Source: Rhexocercosporidium sp. MPI-PUGE-AT-0058 (lineage: Eukaryota; Ascomycota; Leotiomycetes; Helotiales). Taken from it: a DNA stretch of 64,000 nt. The stretch lies in the NCBI GenBank assembly GCA_020746875.1, contig JAGTJL010000003.1:2232001-2296000 (forward strand), read 5' to 3'. The notes below the pieces were generated by a model that was not told where the DNA came from, did no database searches, and saw only the letters and a program-made list of their open reading frames with translations. The stretch's first letter is position 1. The number at the start of each line of letters is the position of its first letter. Shown one piece after another: positions 23,190-35,610 of the stretch. Position numbers and translations under genes: made by a program.

Positions 23190-26100
23190 ATCATGTGGGA
23201 TGTTCGTGCGTTGGGGGACGGACGTTCGTCAAAGAGCTAAACCTAGTCTGTCTATTTCATTCGGCCCGTGCAGCAGAAAGAAGCAAGGACAGCACGACGT
23301 TTTGGAGTGGGGTAGGATTGGGGTCTCGTGGTCAGGGTATTGCAATAGTAAGTGCGTGCGGTGGGCTTGAGATGTTTCTTGTTTCTATTTTTAAAAGGGC
23401 ACCGTTGAATGTGCCTGACAAGACGACTCACCTACCAGTGACCACTCTGCTGGATAGCCAATCGGATGGTGAGGATAGGGAATAGGATCATTGGTAGCTT
23501 AGCTTCGTAGCCAGACAGAATCTGATGACATTTTGTATGACCAAGTGAGTACTTGTAAGTTGGGAGGGTAGAGGAGAAATGCCCGCTGGGTAGCTGAGCA
23601 ACCAGGGGCAGTAAGGATGATTAGAAGCCCGAACCTCCCGTTCTGAGACACATGAAAAGTTATCGCACAAAGTCTGAAGTCTGAAATCTGAAAAGCATCG
23701 TGCCATTTCTTCAAGGCCTTCTTCAATCCTGGCTTGACCAGGTCGAAGAAATGAGAACCTACCCTACCCCAAAGGTTGATACCTGCAAAGTACTCTGGTA
23801 GTCGGCGTAATAGACTGGGCTAAGCCTTCTGGAACTTTCTCGAGAACAAGGGCAAACGAACTAACCAGAAAAGCAAAATTCGGGGGAGTTATTAATGCAC
23901 GCAATCAGCTAGAAGCCGGCAGTTGCGCTTCCCTCGAGTACCTCATGTGATAGACCTCTGAGTTCATCATCACGATACTTTTCTGGCCCGCCAATTCCGT
24001 TATTCAGAGACTCGAGCTACCTATGTTTAGTCGGATGCCTCGGCATATCACAGGTGTCTTCCTGTCCTGGAGCTGAAACTCGGTAGCCATTACCGCACGA
24101 TACATACGAGCTGCTATGGCGTTGTTGAATCGTCGGCTTGCCATGCTGTGTTGTTTCTTAACCAAAATGCCGAGTCCCATTGGGTATATAGAAGCGGGGC
24201 AGTCAGTCACTTCAATATCAACATCTCGTGAGGGTCTAAAAATAAATAAGCTATCACGCTAAGAGCTTAGCATCAGGCTATCGGCTACTAGCTCCCCCAC
24301 GTCCCGCTGCCAAGCTGCATTCGGCTCTCTTCAACACAGAAATCTTATACAACACAGTATGCACAATACATCATACGATCGCAATGGACTACGAAAATGT
24401 CCCTGCGTGGAAATAGAAGGGTATGGAAGAATATCCAAAGTCTCTTCCGATTCCTCGAACCAACCTACACAACCCCCCCATGCTACTTACTGTACCTAGC
24501 CAGCCTCGGAGCTCTCACCGCTTATGAGCGAATCAATGAATGTATGAGAAGTCGATATGCGAATAGCTTCACACAACCGCGTGCCGACTGCCTGTTTCTG
24601 TCCCTACGGCACAAGCCTTGGCCTGTCATTGAAGGAACAAGGCCATAGTGCTACCGCCAAGCAAGGTCACCTCCAATATGATTGGCTTGCTCGAGCATTT
24701 TGCCATCCATCGTGAAATGGTGGCACCTCTCCTCTGCGCCCGGTAAAGCGTATGTAGGTTGCTGAGCCGGCCGAGGACTCCCCATCAGACTAAGTACTCC
24801 AGGAGTGATGTACAGGACGGAGTATGCGCCGGGACAGGGACAGATCCCGATGACAGCATGCTTCGCTTCCAGGGAGACTCGAAGGCTCGTCCTCCCCTGC
24901 CACACTGCCAGCTCTCCGACGGGAAGCTTCTGCAAAGTGGACCGGCTGTTTCATATCACGAACGAACTTCTAGATCTTGAACAACTTATCAGAAAGCGCG
25001 AGGCTGGGACTGGGGCTCAAGCCCCAAAGCTGCTCATACCTGTTGTCTGCAACTAAGGTTAAATAAAGCTGGGCCCCCCTGTCCACGCTTAATCATGCCT
25101 CGAACATGGCCGAACCATGCCCGAATCTTGTCCAACCAGGAGGAGCTTAGAGCTTGGAGCTGGACTGTGCTGTGGGCAGCTCCCCTTCAAGTGTTCTGTA
25201 GCCTGCATCAGACTTGTTTCCTCTTGAGCAGATACCAAAAAGAGGGTTTGTGTCGTAGCTTCTTCACCGCCTTCAGGCCCCGTCGGCTGACACCACTTCT
25301 AATATTGGCCGAAAAGTATGCGTATTTGGCATTTGATGGCGAGAGGGAGAAGGAGAGAGCAGCGGCGCTCGTGAAGTGCATAACGGCAAACATGAACTTG
25401 TGCAGCACAGCTCCCAGCGTTTCCCAGTAACTCCGCGGGAAATATTGTTGCTGCTGGCAGATCATGCAGCTTGACAAGCGACGTCCATTGTTCTGCGGTG
25501 TCCTGTCGAGGAAGAAGGAAGACTACAAGGATGGAAGGTTTAAGGCCCTTGTGGTCTGCGTCTTCTACTCCGTCCATCTGCTTCTTCCAGGCTTCTTTGA
25601 CCCACATTTTAAACCCCTGTGCTCTTTTGGTCCCAAATTCTCAAGCAGAATCGACTCCAGCCACCAACTTTTCGTCCGAAACTGGATACAAACCCGTCAA
25701 CAAAGGGCCTGTGGGCCTTGAGGCTCTTGCAATGGCTACTGTACCCCATTCTCGCCATCAACAGCTTCACGGGGCCGTATGCACGTTTATGGTGCCTCGG
25801 CACACCAACCCTTGCCTCCCCCAAAAGTCCCAAAATACACACGGGAACAGAAAAGACCATGAGATCTGATCTGACAGCTGGGTTCGGCGGTGCTATCTGC
25901 GTGTCGCTACAGTGCTTGGGTTGAGCAGCATTGTTGGCGAGTTTAGCTACAGAGATGCTACGTTGTATTCATGGCCACCAGTCCTTCTAAGTTCAGTTCA
26001 GCAATTGGGTTAGAAGCGCTCAAATAGTATTTCTCGGTCATGCCGTCGAACGTTTTCCTAGTCTTCTAGAAGGTAAGTACCCCCTAAATATAGCTCCGTC

Positions 26101-28759
26101 CTGCATTCGGACCCCTACGCCGATGCCGCGAACTTGCCTCTATCTAGTAAGGAGAGCGTTTTCATGCATGCACACGCGCCAATCAGCAACCAGAATTCGA
26201 AAGGTAAATCATCTCAAACGTGTTTACCAGTACTGGTCTGAGGCGAAAGGACGCACCCAACTGCATGTCATTTCACCAAGTTCTTTGGTGCTGCTTTCGC
26301 TCATTCATCAGTAGTCAGCTTGTACACCAGGGGCGGTGAGTAAGGGCTGCCAGCTCTCAAGCGGCCTCCAATCTGTTTCTGATGACGTCGAATTTCGATT
26401 TGAGCACGTTGCTGAAATGCAGAAGTCCAGCTTTGCTTCCTCGCTTTCGCTGCTGGAACGCTCTCTATATTTTCTCCGGCTCTAGCACTAGCATAGTAGT
26501 TAAGATCTAACATTCAGTTGGCGGCTCTCATCAATTTACCGATGACCCTGGTTACTGAACCAAAATACCGGATTTACCTACCTCGAACATATCGAGATAC
26601 GGCCCATACCGGCTAGTGAAGCCCTACTTTGGCTTCGGTCTGAAGTCCCTCATCACCATTCCACAAAAGCCACTGATCAGAAGCGGTAGGTAAATTCAAA
26701 AAAGCTTAACACACTTCCCCTGCAACTGCACCTAATCCATGTCCACCAGTTCTCTTTCTTCAGGAAAGAAGCATTAGGGTCGGTAGCTCGAAAGCCCGGA
26801 ATGCCGAGCCAGATAATTCCTGAGCCAAGGTCATGGGGACTATCTAGAGTTCTGGGGCTATTTCGCAGACGGTCCACTTGCAGTGGCAGTCCTTCCTTGA
26901 AACTTTCCCACTACTTGTACCAGGCTCTTGGAACTGAGATGCAGGGATTCAACTAGCAGAGATTCTCCTTATTATTCTTTGGCCCAAGAACGGGTTTCTG
27001 AATGAACCATGGGGTTGGCCTATGACAAGAAGATTCTTTGGTGGAATTGAGGTGGACGTGAAGTGGACATGAAAAGGAATGTTTTCATGACCTCAACAGA
27101 GCAGATCTGCACTTCGCAGACTTAACCCAGAAGGGCAATCTCAAGCGGTATTCCATATTTCACATACCCGCAGACAGGCTATCCAGATCTGACGCATGAT
27201 CTGACCAATGACAGCGGGAAGCTTTCCAGCTGAGTATCTGGCCCCTTTGAAGTCCAAGATCCTGTGACGTTGAAACAGGTGGAGGGCGGTGCACATCTTG
27301 CCCTTGGCTGCAGACAAAAATGGATACGGGAGGACTCTCAACGTACGGAGGGTATTGAGGATGTTGGACTGGTGCATAGAAGTATCTGCATAAGTTCAAT
27401 TCCCTGACGGAGTAATTGTTCGTCGACAGCAAATCCTTGCCCATGACCCTGGGCGCATCATCCGCTTGGACACCACCAGATGGGGGATGGCTCACGAGGC
27501 GGAGCAAGCGAGCAGTGAGGATCCGAACGACCTCGAAAGAATTGGAGAACCTTTGGAATTGGGTTGCACAGGCACGCAAACTCCATCGGGTGCACGGCGA
27601 CGGACTAGGCAGCAGAACCCTGAGACCATGGCATGGCATGGTGTGTTGTTCATTCGGATGATGCTCGATCGAAAGAAACTCTTGGCCACCCAGAAGGAGA
27701 ATGAATCCTCGATAGCACTGGACTGGGCAGACAGCAGAATTGACTGAAGCATATTACCTGGACCTGGACAGCCGAGATGGACCGAGTTGCTTTCGGGATG
27801 ACAAACAACAACCAGTTGTGCACAAGCTGTGCTGCCCTTGATTCTGCCTTCAAAGGGCAAGTGAATGCGGAAAGCCACGCCCGCCAGAGTAATCAATGGC
27901 ATGGCACGGCCGGCATGGTTGTGTAGGGCATGCCTGACATGCTTTGGCGAGAAGTGTGCATACGGAATTGTTTATTTTTGGAACACATTTCACACCACCA
28001 CCACAACCAACACCAGACGTCGACCTTCCTTTACATCTGCTGCACCCCTAGCTTCTTCCCACTCTCGCTCGCTCGCCGCAAATCTCTGGTCCCACCTTAT
28101 TTCGAGTACAGTACTGTACACATCCGTCCGTCACATCACCATAGCACAGCACAGCACAGCACATCTTCTGATCTTCGCCGCCCGAGATCCGGTGCTGGGC
28201 AACCCAAGAACCCAAGGACCTAAGTAACAACTAGTCAAGTCCGGTTAGATACCTGTTGGCCACTGCCAGGCACACCGCCGTAGGTGGGCTGCCACCGGAT
28301 GTCTTCTTAGTTCACTTTCCGCTTCAGGCAAATAACGTCGACCTGCAATTACAGTAAACAACCCAAATTACACCACATATCTCTCCAGGGAGCTAATAAA
28401 TAGCTCTAGCGAGCTAGTCAGCCCTCCTGCGCCGTCCTATCCTATTGCCAGATGCCTTCCCAACCCAACGCCGCTATGGTCTGCCCTGCCACGCTCTCAG
28501 TCATATGAAGGTATCGCCGCTGGCCCTAGGGTGGGCTTTAATGCCCCCCTTTGCCTCCATCGCTAACTGCCTCGAGCTTTAGCGCACTGTTTAGAGCTCT
28601 GTCCGTCACGTCAAACAGCCCCAAGATCGCCCCCGGGGATTCTGAAGTGTGAACTGAACTGAAACTACGAAGTATGATGGCTGGGTGCCCCCTATGCCAA
28701 CGGGCTCTTGCGTCTTGCCTCACTCATGCCTCGCTCACACTCGCTGGCCTGTCTCTCGC

Positions 28760-28760
<1 letters not shown>

Positions 28761-28790
<30 letters not shown>
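28761..28790. repeat. Trinucleotide repeat (GCT)10
   Basis: Ten perfect GCT units lie about 1.1 kb upstream of the Zn2Cys6 regulator start. On the minus strand the repeat reads as a Ser run in a frame with no ATG, so I treat it as non-coding. Confidence 0.9.
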
Positions 28791-28898
28791 AACCTCGACG
28801 CTACTTCTCGAGGTCCACCTAACGTTACTTGCTCCAACTAGGTAAGGCAATGGATGGTAAGGTAAGGTAAAGGAAAAGTAAGTCAGGTCAGGTACGCA

Positions 28899-28923
28899 CC
28901 ATCCATCCATCCATCCATCCATC
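28899..28923. repeat. Microsatellite (CCAT)6
   Basis: Six CCAT units lie just upstream of the pyrimidine-rich part of the regulator leader, next to a run of GGTAA-like units at about 28855-28870. Confidence 0.85.
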
Positions 28924-29886
28924 TACCCACAGTATCGAGAGAGTAGGTATCCACCCTTCCGCCCTCCACCCGGCCATCCCTCTCCCTCGTCGATGCCGGT
29001 CCCTGTCAGAATCCCGTAAGTATTATTTGTTATTTTCTGTTTTGATCTTCCCTTGGCTTCTCCTCCTCCCCTCCCCTCACCTGCCGCTACTAACTGACCT
29101 GACCTGACCCACCTCCCCTGCCCTACCGAGCCTACCCAATGCACTTCTTACAAGCGCTCTCCGCTGCCTCCGCCTTAGCCACAATCTCCAGACCTTTCCT
29201 CTCTCGGTCATTCTGCCACCACCACCACCGTCTTTTCTATTAAGTTGCCCGCATCGCCAGTTCCATCATCTTTTTACAGTCTCATTGAAATCAGACAGAC
29301 AAACCAGTTCAGCCCGCAGCTCACCTCCTCCCTCCACCCACACTCGCTTTGTGCATCTATCCCTAGGAAGCCCTCGTTGGCTCCTGTCATTCGCTTTTGC
29401 GTTGCGTAGTCCTCACTCAGCCCTAGCCTACAGCAAGCCTTCGGAGGATATTATTCCTTTCGTAGCCTCGAACCGCCCTTGTTGAACTACAAGGCACCTG
29501 TACCACGATACCTTTCACTCGAAGGCCTTCGGTTGCAGCAACACAATCCCGCTTTTATGCTTACTTGTCCCTGCCTCAGCCGATATACCATCAAGAACGG
29601 AGGACGGTTACATTGCCTTCAGTCGCTGCGCCATACTTAACTGGCTGTATTCGTACAGAAGCTATCCCGGACTGCTCGTGCAGCCTTACCACACTCGCTC
29701 AACATTACATATACCCAGCAGCTTTAAGCTCATCAGATTCCCAATACCTGATCTGCCTGCTACGACTTCAGCGCCAGCTCCTGCTCAGTCTATACCCGAC
29801 TGAGCAACCTTAAGATTAGAAGCGTCGTCGACGGCTTTCACTCGTTCAAGCCTCGTCGACTTCTATCTCCCCCTTCAACCGTCTAA

Positions 29887-32122
29887 ATGGCTGGCCCCGG
29901 TGGTGGACCTCCTCGTCGGAGGTATGTTTACCTACTTGCTCTCATTTACATTTACTGATAGGACATAGTCACACCAAATCTCGCAAGGGCTGTGAGACTT
30001 GCAAGCGAAGACACATCCGCTGTGATGAGAACTTTCCTCAATGGTAAGTCGACTTTCCAGCCTTGTGTAGAGAACACTATTTGGGTTCGATGCTAATCTA
30101 TCTTCAGCCGAAACTGTACCAAGCATAACTGCCGGTGTCCTTACATGGACATGCCTGTGCAAGAAGAGAGAGCAGTAACTCCTGAAAAGGCCGACCTGTT
30201 GTGGACTCCAGAAATCGAGGCGGAGATTGAACGCTGGCAACAAACTGGCAGCTTTCCATTCCCAGATCTATACATCTACCCAGCCCCAGCGCCTCAATTC
30301 TTCTCCTTCGAGGACCTTCGCCTGATTCATCATGTCGCATCGGTTTCTTCCGAGCTTAATGCTCATGATGCTGGCAACTTCACCATCTGGACTCGTCAAA
30401 TTCCACTGTAAGTATTCGAACAGGTTGGAAATATTTTCGGTGCAAATTTGCTGACTTACTCTTAGCTTCCTCAAAATTGGAACTGATTATCCCTTCGTCA
30501 TGCATGCTTTGCTTGCGCTAAGTGCTACTCACTTGGCATGGTTGACAGATTGTCCACTCACGGCGAACATTGCTTACGAGCACCGAGGAATTGCCTTGAA
30601 GGGTCTCCATGAAGCCATCGGGGGATTCTCAAGGCAGAATTCCGATGCCGTTCTCGCTGCGTCGCTCTTGCTTTCCTGGCAAGCAACTGAATGGTCGGTG
30701 AATCTGAGATCATTCCAAGTTACACATACTAATTGGCAAACAGGCGTGGTTGGACCCAGTTGATGCATGGGACCTCTTCCGTATGTAGTGGAACATCCAT
30801 GTCCTGCGAAGCCTGTAACTAACCGTTCAATAGGTCATCGATGCCATGCAGCCATGGAAGAATGAATCTCAATTCGGCGACTTTATCTCAGAGCAGAGCA
30901 CCTTCCCCACCGCCCCTCCATCTCCAGGTCAGCAACATCCCTCCTTTTTACTAGTGTCTTGAGCAGCTCCCTAGATATCATTAGAAGCAGTGCTAACACG
31001 TTCAATAGCTCCTGGCCACAAGAAACTCAGCAACCCACGGAAACAAGACTTGGATTCTTTGCAACAAGCTTATGCGCAGCTCCAGAAGGTGGAAGCTCAC
31101 TTGAAAGAGAATGGCGAGGATACAAAGGCTATTCAGCAGCTCATGAGTTTTGTCCGAGGCGTCCGAAAGGTTTCACCGAGCCACACCGCTGCCCAACGAT
31201 TCGAGATGCTCAACCCTCTTCGAGCTTGGCTGTTTTGGCTTCCAGTCATGTTCTTGCAGCGGACCCGAGGATCGCCATCCGCATTGGTCATACTAGCCCA
31301 TTACTACACCGTAGCATTGGTGGTCGAGCCTCTATTTCCTGAAGTTGGAGCAGCATACTTTGGAAGCTTATCTCTTTGTCCCATCGAAGAAATTGCGAGA
31401 CGACTGTTTTCGATCAACGTCTCCCAATCCTCAGACTCGGATATGCAAACTCCTCTCCACCTCATGGAGTATCCTATAGATATGGTCTCGACGTTTCGAA
31501 GCCGCATGGGTTGGGTTCAGCCTGAGAGGACTGCCTCATTCCCTACCTTCCATGGGAACGAGTACAACATGGGCGAGACATATCCCTCTGCGATCTCACA
31601 TTCACCATATGGCAATCCAGCATTTACCTACTCCCAAGAGCACCTCATGACTATGCCACCTGATCCAATGTCTGCTTCTGCCATCAGCCCACTGACTCTT
31701 GATCCATTCACGAATCACTACCTCGGAATCCCGTCCCCCAGCGGATTTGGAGGCTACCACAGTCCTGCTTCCTCGAACTTTGGAGAAGGATCCATAGTCT
31801 ACAGCGATCAAGGAGATGATTTTGCTCTTTATGATGGACAGGGGGGGCCAGGCTCGAATTTCGGCGGGTTTGTGCTTCCGACCACCGTGTGGATCTAAAT
31901 TATCGGACGAAAGGATTTAACATCTCGCCCAGGACACCACCAGTCTTCAAGTTCGACCCGCAACGGCAACCACAGATCAAATTTGAGCATGCCCACGAAC
32001 AGGGCATGTATCAGATGCCTCAACATCAGATCCCACACCTACCCAGCTTTCCTCCTCGCAGTCCTTCTCGCGTGCCCTCTCCGGCTGGTCCCCCCGGGAA
32101 AGGAAAAGAGCGTGAGAACTAA
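29887..32122 (+). CDS. Zn(II)2Cys6 transcription factor, Upc2-like
   Basis: Eight exons, 29887-29921, 29969-30043, 30108-30407, 30466-30693, 30744-30780, 30834-30927, 31009-31867 and 31933-32122, encode 605 residues. The binuclear zinc cluster is at residues 20-47 (Cys 20, 23, 30, 37, 40, 47; spacing C-x2-C-x6-C-x6-C-x2-C-x6-C). The preceding RRSHTKSRKGC is typical of Upc2/sterol-uptake-type regulators. The middle (LMHALLALSATHLAWLTD-like) resembles the fungal-specific regulatory domain. The tail is rich in Pro, Ser and Gly. The last intron (65 nt, GTTTGT donor) is inferred: reading through stops at 31898, while splicing adds 62 residues of plausible sequence to 32122. An indel at a run of seven G near 31846 is another explanation. 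Targets are unknown. Confidence 0.88.
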
Positions 32123-33274
32123 TTACTCTACCACCTCCACGAACGACCAGAGATTATACGAATCTCTCTCACCTAATCAACTTTGTTCCATCACATTTTA
32201 CGACTCTCCTTGAACACCTGTTAATCTAACGGCTTTTACGACCCTTATGATGTCTTGTTATGATATTCTTGTACGAATACATACCCCACGGTCCTTACGA
32301 ACTATATACCACAGCATATGCATGGAAAAACGGAGTTTTGATGGAAGAGCCTCGGGAGCTCTTGGCATTTTTGGTATTTTTCAGTTGGAAAATCGGATTT
32401 CTGGAGTTAAGACACAGCGGCTATTTGTAATGCAAATCTAGTGCGCATCGTTGATACACAACGATATCTTGTAGAGAGAGAATCAAGAACTTTACCAGAC
32501 CTTGAATGTCTGTCGTCCTTGTTCCCACGTTCGAAAAACATGGTATAATTTTGACGGCTGTGGAGCTGTTGAGAGTGACCCCATTTCTTAGACTTATGAT
32601 AGGACATCGCATACCCTACATCGTCTTCAAGACTTCATGTTGGCCATCGCGTGAACGGCAGTGCTTTCCTCCATGCCCCTGAAATTGGCGGGGAATGAAG
32701 TCAAGACCTATCTAGGTACCTACGTACACTGACAAATAAAAATATCATTCTTTCCTCATGACCGGCAAATATTATTTCCTGTTATATTATTTCTGTACGT
32801 GAGTCTTCTATAATAGCCCTTGACTGGTTACTCCATAGTTTCATCATTAAGTACCACTTCCTTAGTTGGTCTATTCTCTACTGCGCGCTCTACGTACATG
32901 CTTGAACTTGTTGTTTTCATACCGTTTTCGGTTCTGACCGCCTCCGTTGCCAAGACAGCCTCCGTCGGGATGCTGTTTTTCACTAACCCCGCAAAAGCAA
33001 TTCATAATTGGATTATGAGGTCAAAGGTACGTACGAACCTCGAGCTTTTTTCTTAGAAGCCGAAGCTACGGCCGTCGCAGCCGAGTACTCCTAGGTTTTG
33101 CAGTACTGCTTTCATAACTTTTATTCACAATCACGTGGAAATTGTGATCGCCAAACTTTTGTGGAAGTAGGCGCCAATCGTCATCGCGTCTATCGAGCTT
33201 TGTAAGTGGGAAGGGAGCTTCGGTGAGCTTCAATTCGGAGCTTCGACCCCACAACCAAAATAACCTCTGCCAAA
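32123..33274. other. Intergenic region between the regulator and UCH37
   Basis: About 1.15 kb with the regulator 3' UTR and the UCH37 promoter. The open frames are short and unconvincing, and no RNA gene or repeat is noticed. Confidence 0.45.
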
Positions 33275-34341
33275 ATGTCTGGCGGTTGGAACACAAGTCA
33301 GTTACCTTCCTCTACAATGCCTAACCTACACTAATACCTCAATAGTTGAATCAGATGCGGTTCGTACAAGCAAACAAATTGTTTAGGAATGGCCACCCTA
33401 CTGACATCTCCTAGGGTGTCTTCACCTTCCTGCTCGACAACCTCGGAGTCAAAGATGTGCAGTTCGAGGAGATGATCACGCTCGACGCCGACTACCTACG
33501 CCAACTCGGTCCAGTCTACGGAGTAATCTTCCTCTTCAAATATCCCACGGGTGAGAAAGCCAACGCAGACGGCACGCCAAAGGACGGACAATACGACTAT
33601 GCCGCCGCCGAGAACCTTTTCTTCGCCGCGCAAACCATACAGAATGCCTGCGGTACGCAAGCGCTCCTGTCTGTCCTCCTTAACAAAACCGGCGAGATCG
33701 ATGTTGGAACACCACTGAAGGACTTCAAGGAATTCACGGCGGGTTTCCCAGCGGAATTTAGAGGGGAGTGTCTTAGCAACAGTGAGTTGATTCGGGATGT
33801 GCATAATAGCTTTGCGAAGAGCAGTCCGTTTGTGGATGAGACGCAGCGGACGGCTACGGACGACGACGATGTCTACCATTTCATCGCCTACACCCCGATC
33901 AATGGCGTTCTCTACGAGTTGGATGGCTTGCAGCCTGCACCCATTGCACACGGTGCCAGCACATTCGAAGAATTCCCAGAGAAGGTCATTCCAGTTCTGC
34001 AGAGACGGATTGGTCGATACCCTGCGCATGAGATTAGGTTCAACTTGCTTGCTATGGTTAGGGATCTGAGAATCAGGGCTAGGGAGGTTGGTGATGAGGA
34101 GATGCTGTACAGAGAGGAGCAGAAGAGGAGTGATTGGCAATTCGAGAATGCATTGAGGAGACACAACTTCGTGGGCTTTGCTGGAGAAGTGCTGAAGGGT
34201 GTTATTGCGGATAAGCTCAAGGACGGACCGGAGGCTTATACTAAGTGGGTTGAGGATGCGAAGAAGAAGACTAAGGAGAGGTCGGAGGAACGTAAGAAGA
34301 AAGGCAGTGCGGACGATGAGGACGAGGAGATGGCAGGATAA
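33275..34341 (+). CDS. uch2: Ubiquitin C-terminal hydrolase of the UCH37/UCHL5 family
   Basis: Three exons, 33275-33296 (22 nt), 33346-33359 (14 nt) and 33415-34341, give 320 residues. The first two tiny exons are required to build the invariant N-terminus MSGGWNTIESDAGVFT. The catalytic set is visible: Gln85, Cys91 in QNACGTQA, His167 in VYHFIAY and Asp182 in YELDGLQ. The C-terminal part (from about 250) matches the UCH37-like helical extension through which the animal enzyme docks on the Rpn13 subunit of the 19S proteasome. It ends in a Lys/Glu-rich tail. The enzyme trims ubiquitin from substrates at the proteasome; whether the docking is kept here is not shown by sequence alone. Confidence 0.95.
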
Positions 34342-35610
34342 TGTGCTCTGGGATGGGTGGAATGACATGGCTTTATGGAAACAGTTGCGGCGCATTGAAA
34401 TATCATGGATCTGAGGTTTCTGGGATGCATTATGCGGCGTTGGAGAATCTCAGATGGAAGCGTGGATCAAATTTGCAGTTTGGCTGCAGATATAACCACA
34501 TAGACTAAGTCGAGTCCCGAAGATACCAAGATGCGTCATGAATATAACTTGCTGCTTGCCTACCGAGCAGTTCCGTTTAAAGTTGCATCTCATTCACAAG
34601 GAGCCTCTCCACATCCCGTTGCATATATGTCCTGGATCCACTCCAAACAATTATGCCAGCAGAAACATCCGCATAAATATCAGACATCATTCCTTTTTTT
34701 GAACTAATATATTGAATTATCGAATATTTGCATCAATGAAGAATGCCAAGTGCTCAAAACAAATGCCCCGCCTCTTTGCGCTCCCATCGCTCACTACAAA
34801 ACATTACGCAAGACAAAGCCACAGATTGAGGGATGTCAATACAAGCCCACAGATTAAAAGGACGTCAAGTTGAATCATCCGTGAGGCTCGTCAGCAAGTC
34901 CAACAGCCTACCAGCCATGAGTTGAGACTGGCTGTGGCGTGAATGCTCGAATTGGAGTCGTTGAAACAGAGCGTGATACATTTGACAGCGGCTTTTGAAA
35001 CCTGGACAGCGAGCTATTCTCTCCGTACTGTAATTACGGTACTGCCACAAAGCAAAGACCAGGCGCCCAGTCTCAAGCAAGGAAGGGCACATTTCGATAC
35101 TGCCAGACCACTTTGGTATTGCGCCGGCAATACTGCACAAAGTCACGACTTCTCGCTCACTTTTGATATATTTGCATTGGTATTAAGCTTTCGCCTCTCA
35201 ACCATCATACAGTACGTATCACTCACTGGCTGCGAACGGCGGTGCATGATTGTGTGACGCCACACTTCGGCGCACCGCAGTCAACGATCCCTGTGCCCAG
35301 CGAGTTCCAGTCCAGTCGCAGTCTAGCCGACCATTTGACCTGAGCATCCGATCGATCACTTTCCTCTCCACTCCACTCCCTCAACTCACTCACTCCTCAC
35401 TCCCTCCCGCCCTCCCAAGCAAACAATCCAACAACTGCGTCGTCGTCCACGACTCCCCACGCATCAGCAAGGATTGATATCTGACTCGCTGGCCGAGAAC
35501 GCCGGTACGCAGCATCCATCGAGGCAGGAAACACTCGAACCCAGGAAGGCAGACGATCGACGACTGGTGCGATAAGCACAAGAGAGGGACGGTCGGCCTA
35601 GCAAGCAACG
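34342..35610. other. Intergenic region upstream of SSH4
   Basis: About 1.27 kb. The last 260 bp before the SSH4 ATG are C/T-rich (CACTCCCTC-type runs near 35350-35420), typical of a fungal promoter and leader. Nothing else is recognised. Confidence 0.45.

Larger units (their letters stand above)
18485..29886. other. 11.4 kb gene-free region upstream of a Zn2Cys6 regulator
   Basis: No frame here combines an ATG start, adequate length and a recognisable protein pattern, and short frames occur on both strands at chance-like density. Base composition looks similar to the genic parts and is not the AT-rich signature of heavily RIP-mutated transposons. Contents I can name are short tandem repeats near 19022-19054, 23156-23189, 28761-28790 and 28899-28923, an imperfect duplication at 19771-20014, and a C/T-rich leader from about 29000. 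Long upstream regions of this type are known before fungal developmental regulators. It may hold enhancers, a long non-coding RNA or a very long 5' leader. Confidence 0.55.

Noticed and set aside
27466..27747. Plus-strand frame of 93 codons
   Set aside because: No convincing start context, no family pattern, and overlapping frames on both strands are equally long.
28692..28922. Minus-strand frame with a poly-Ser run
   Set aside because: It is the translation of the GCT triplet repeat and CCAT microsatellite; no supported ATG or conserved part.
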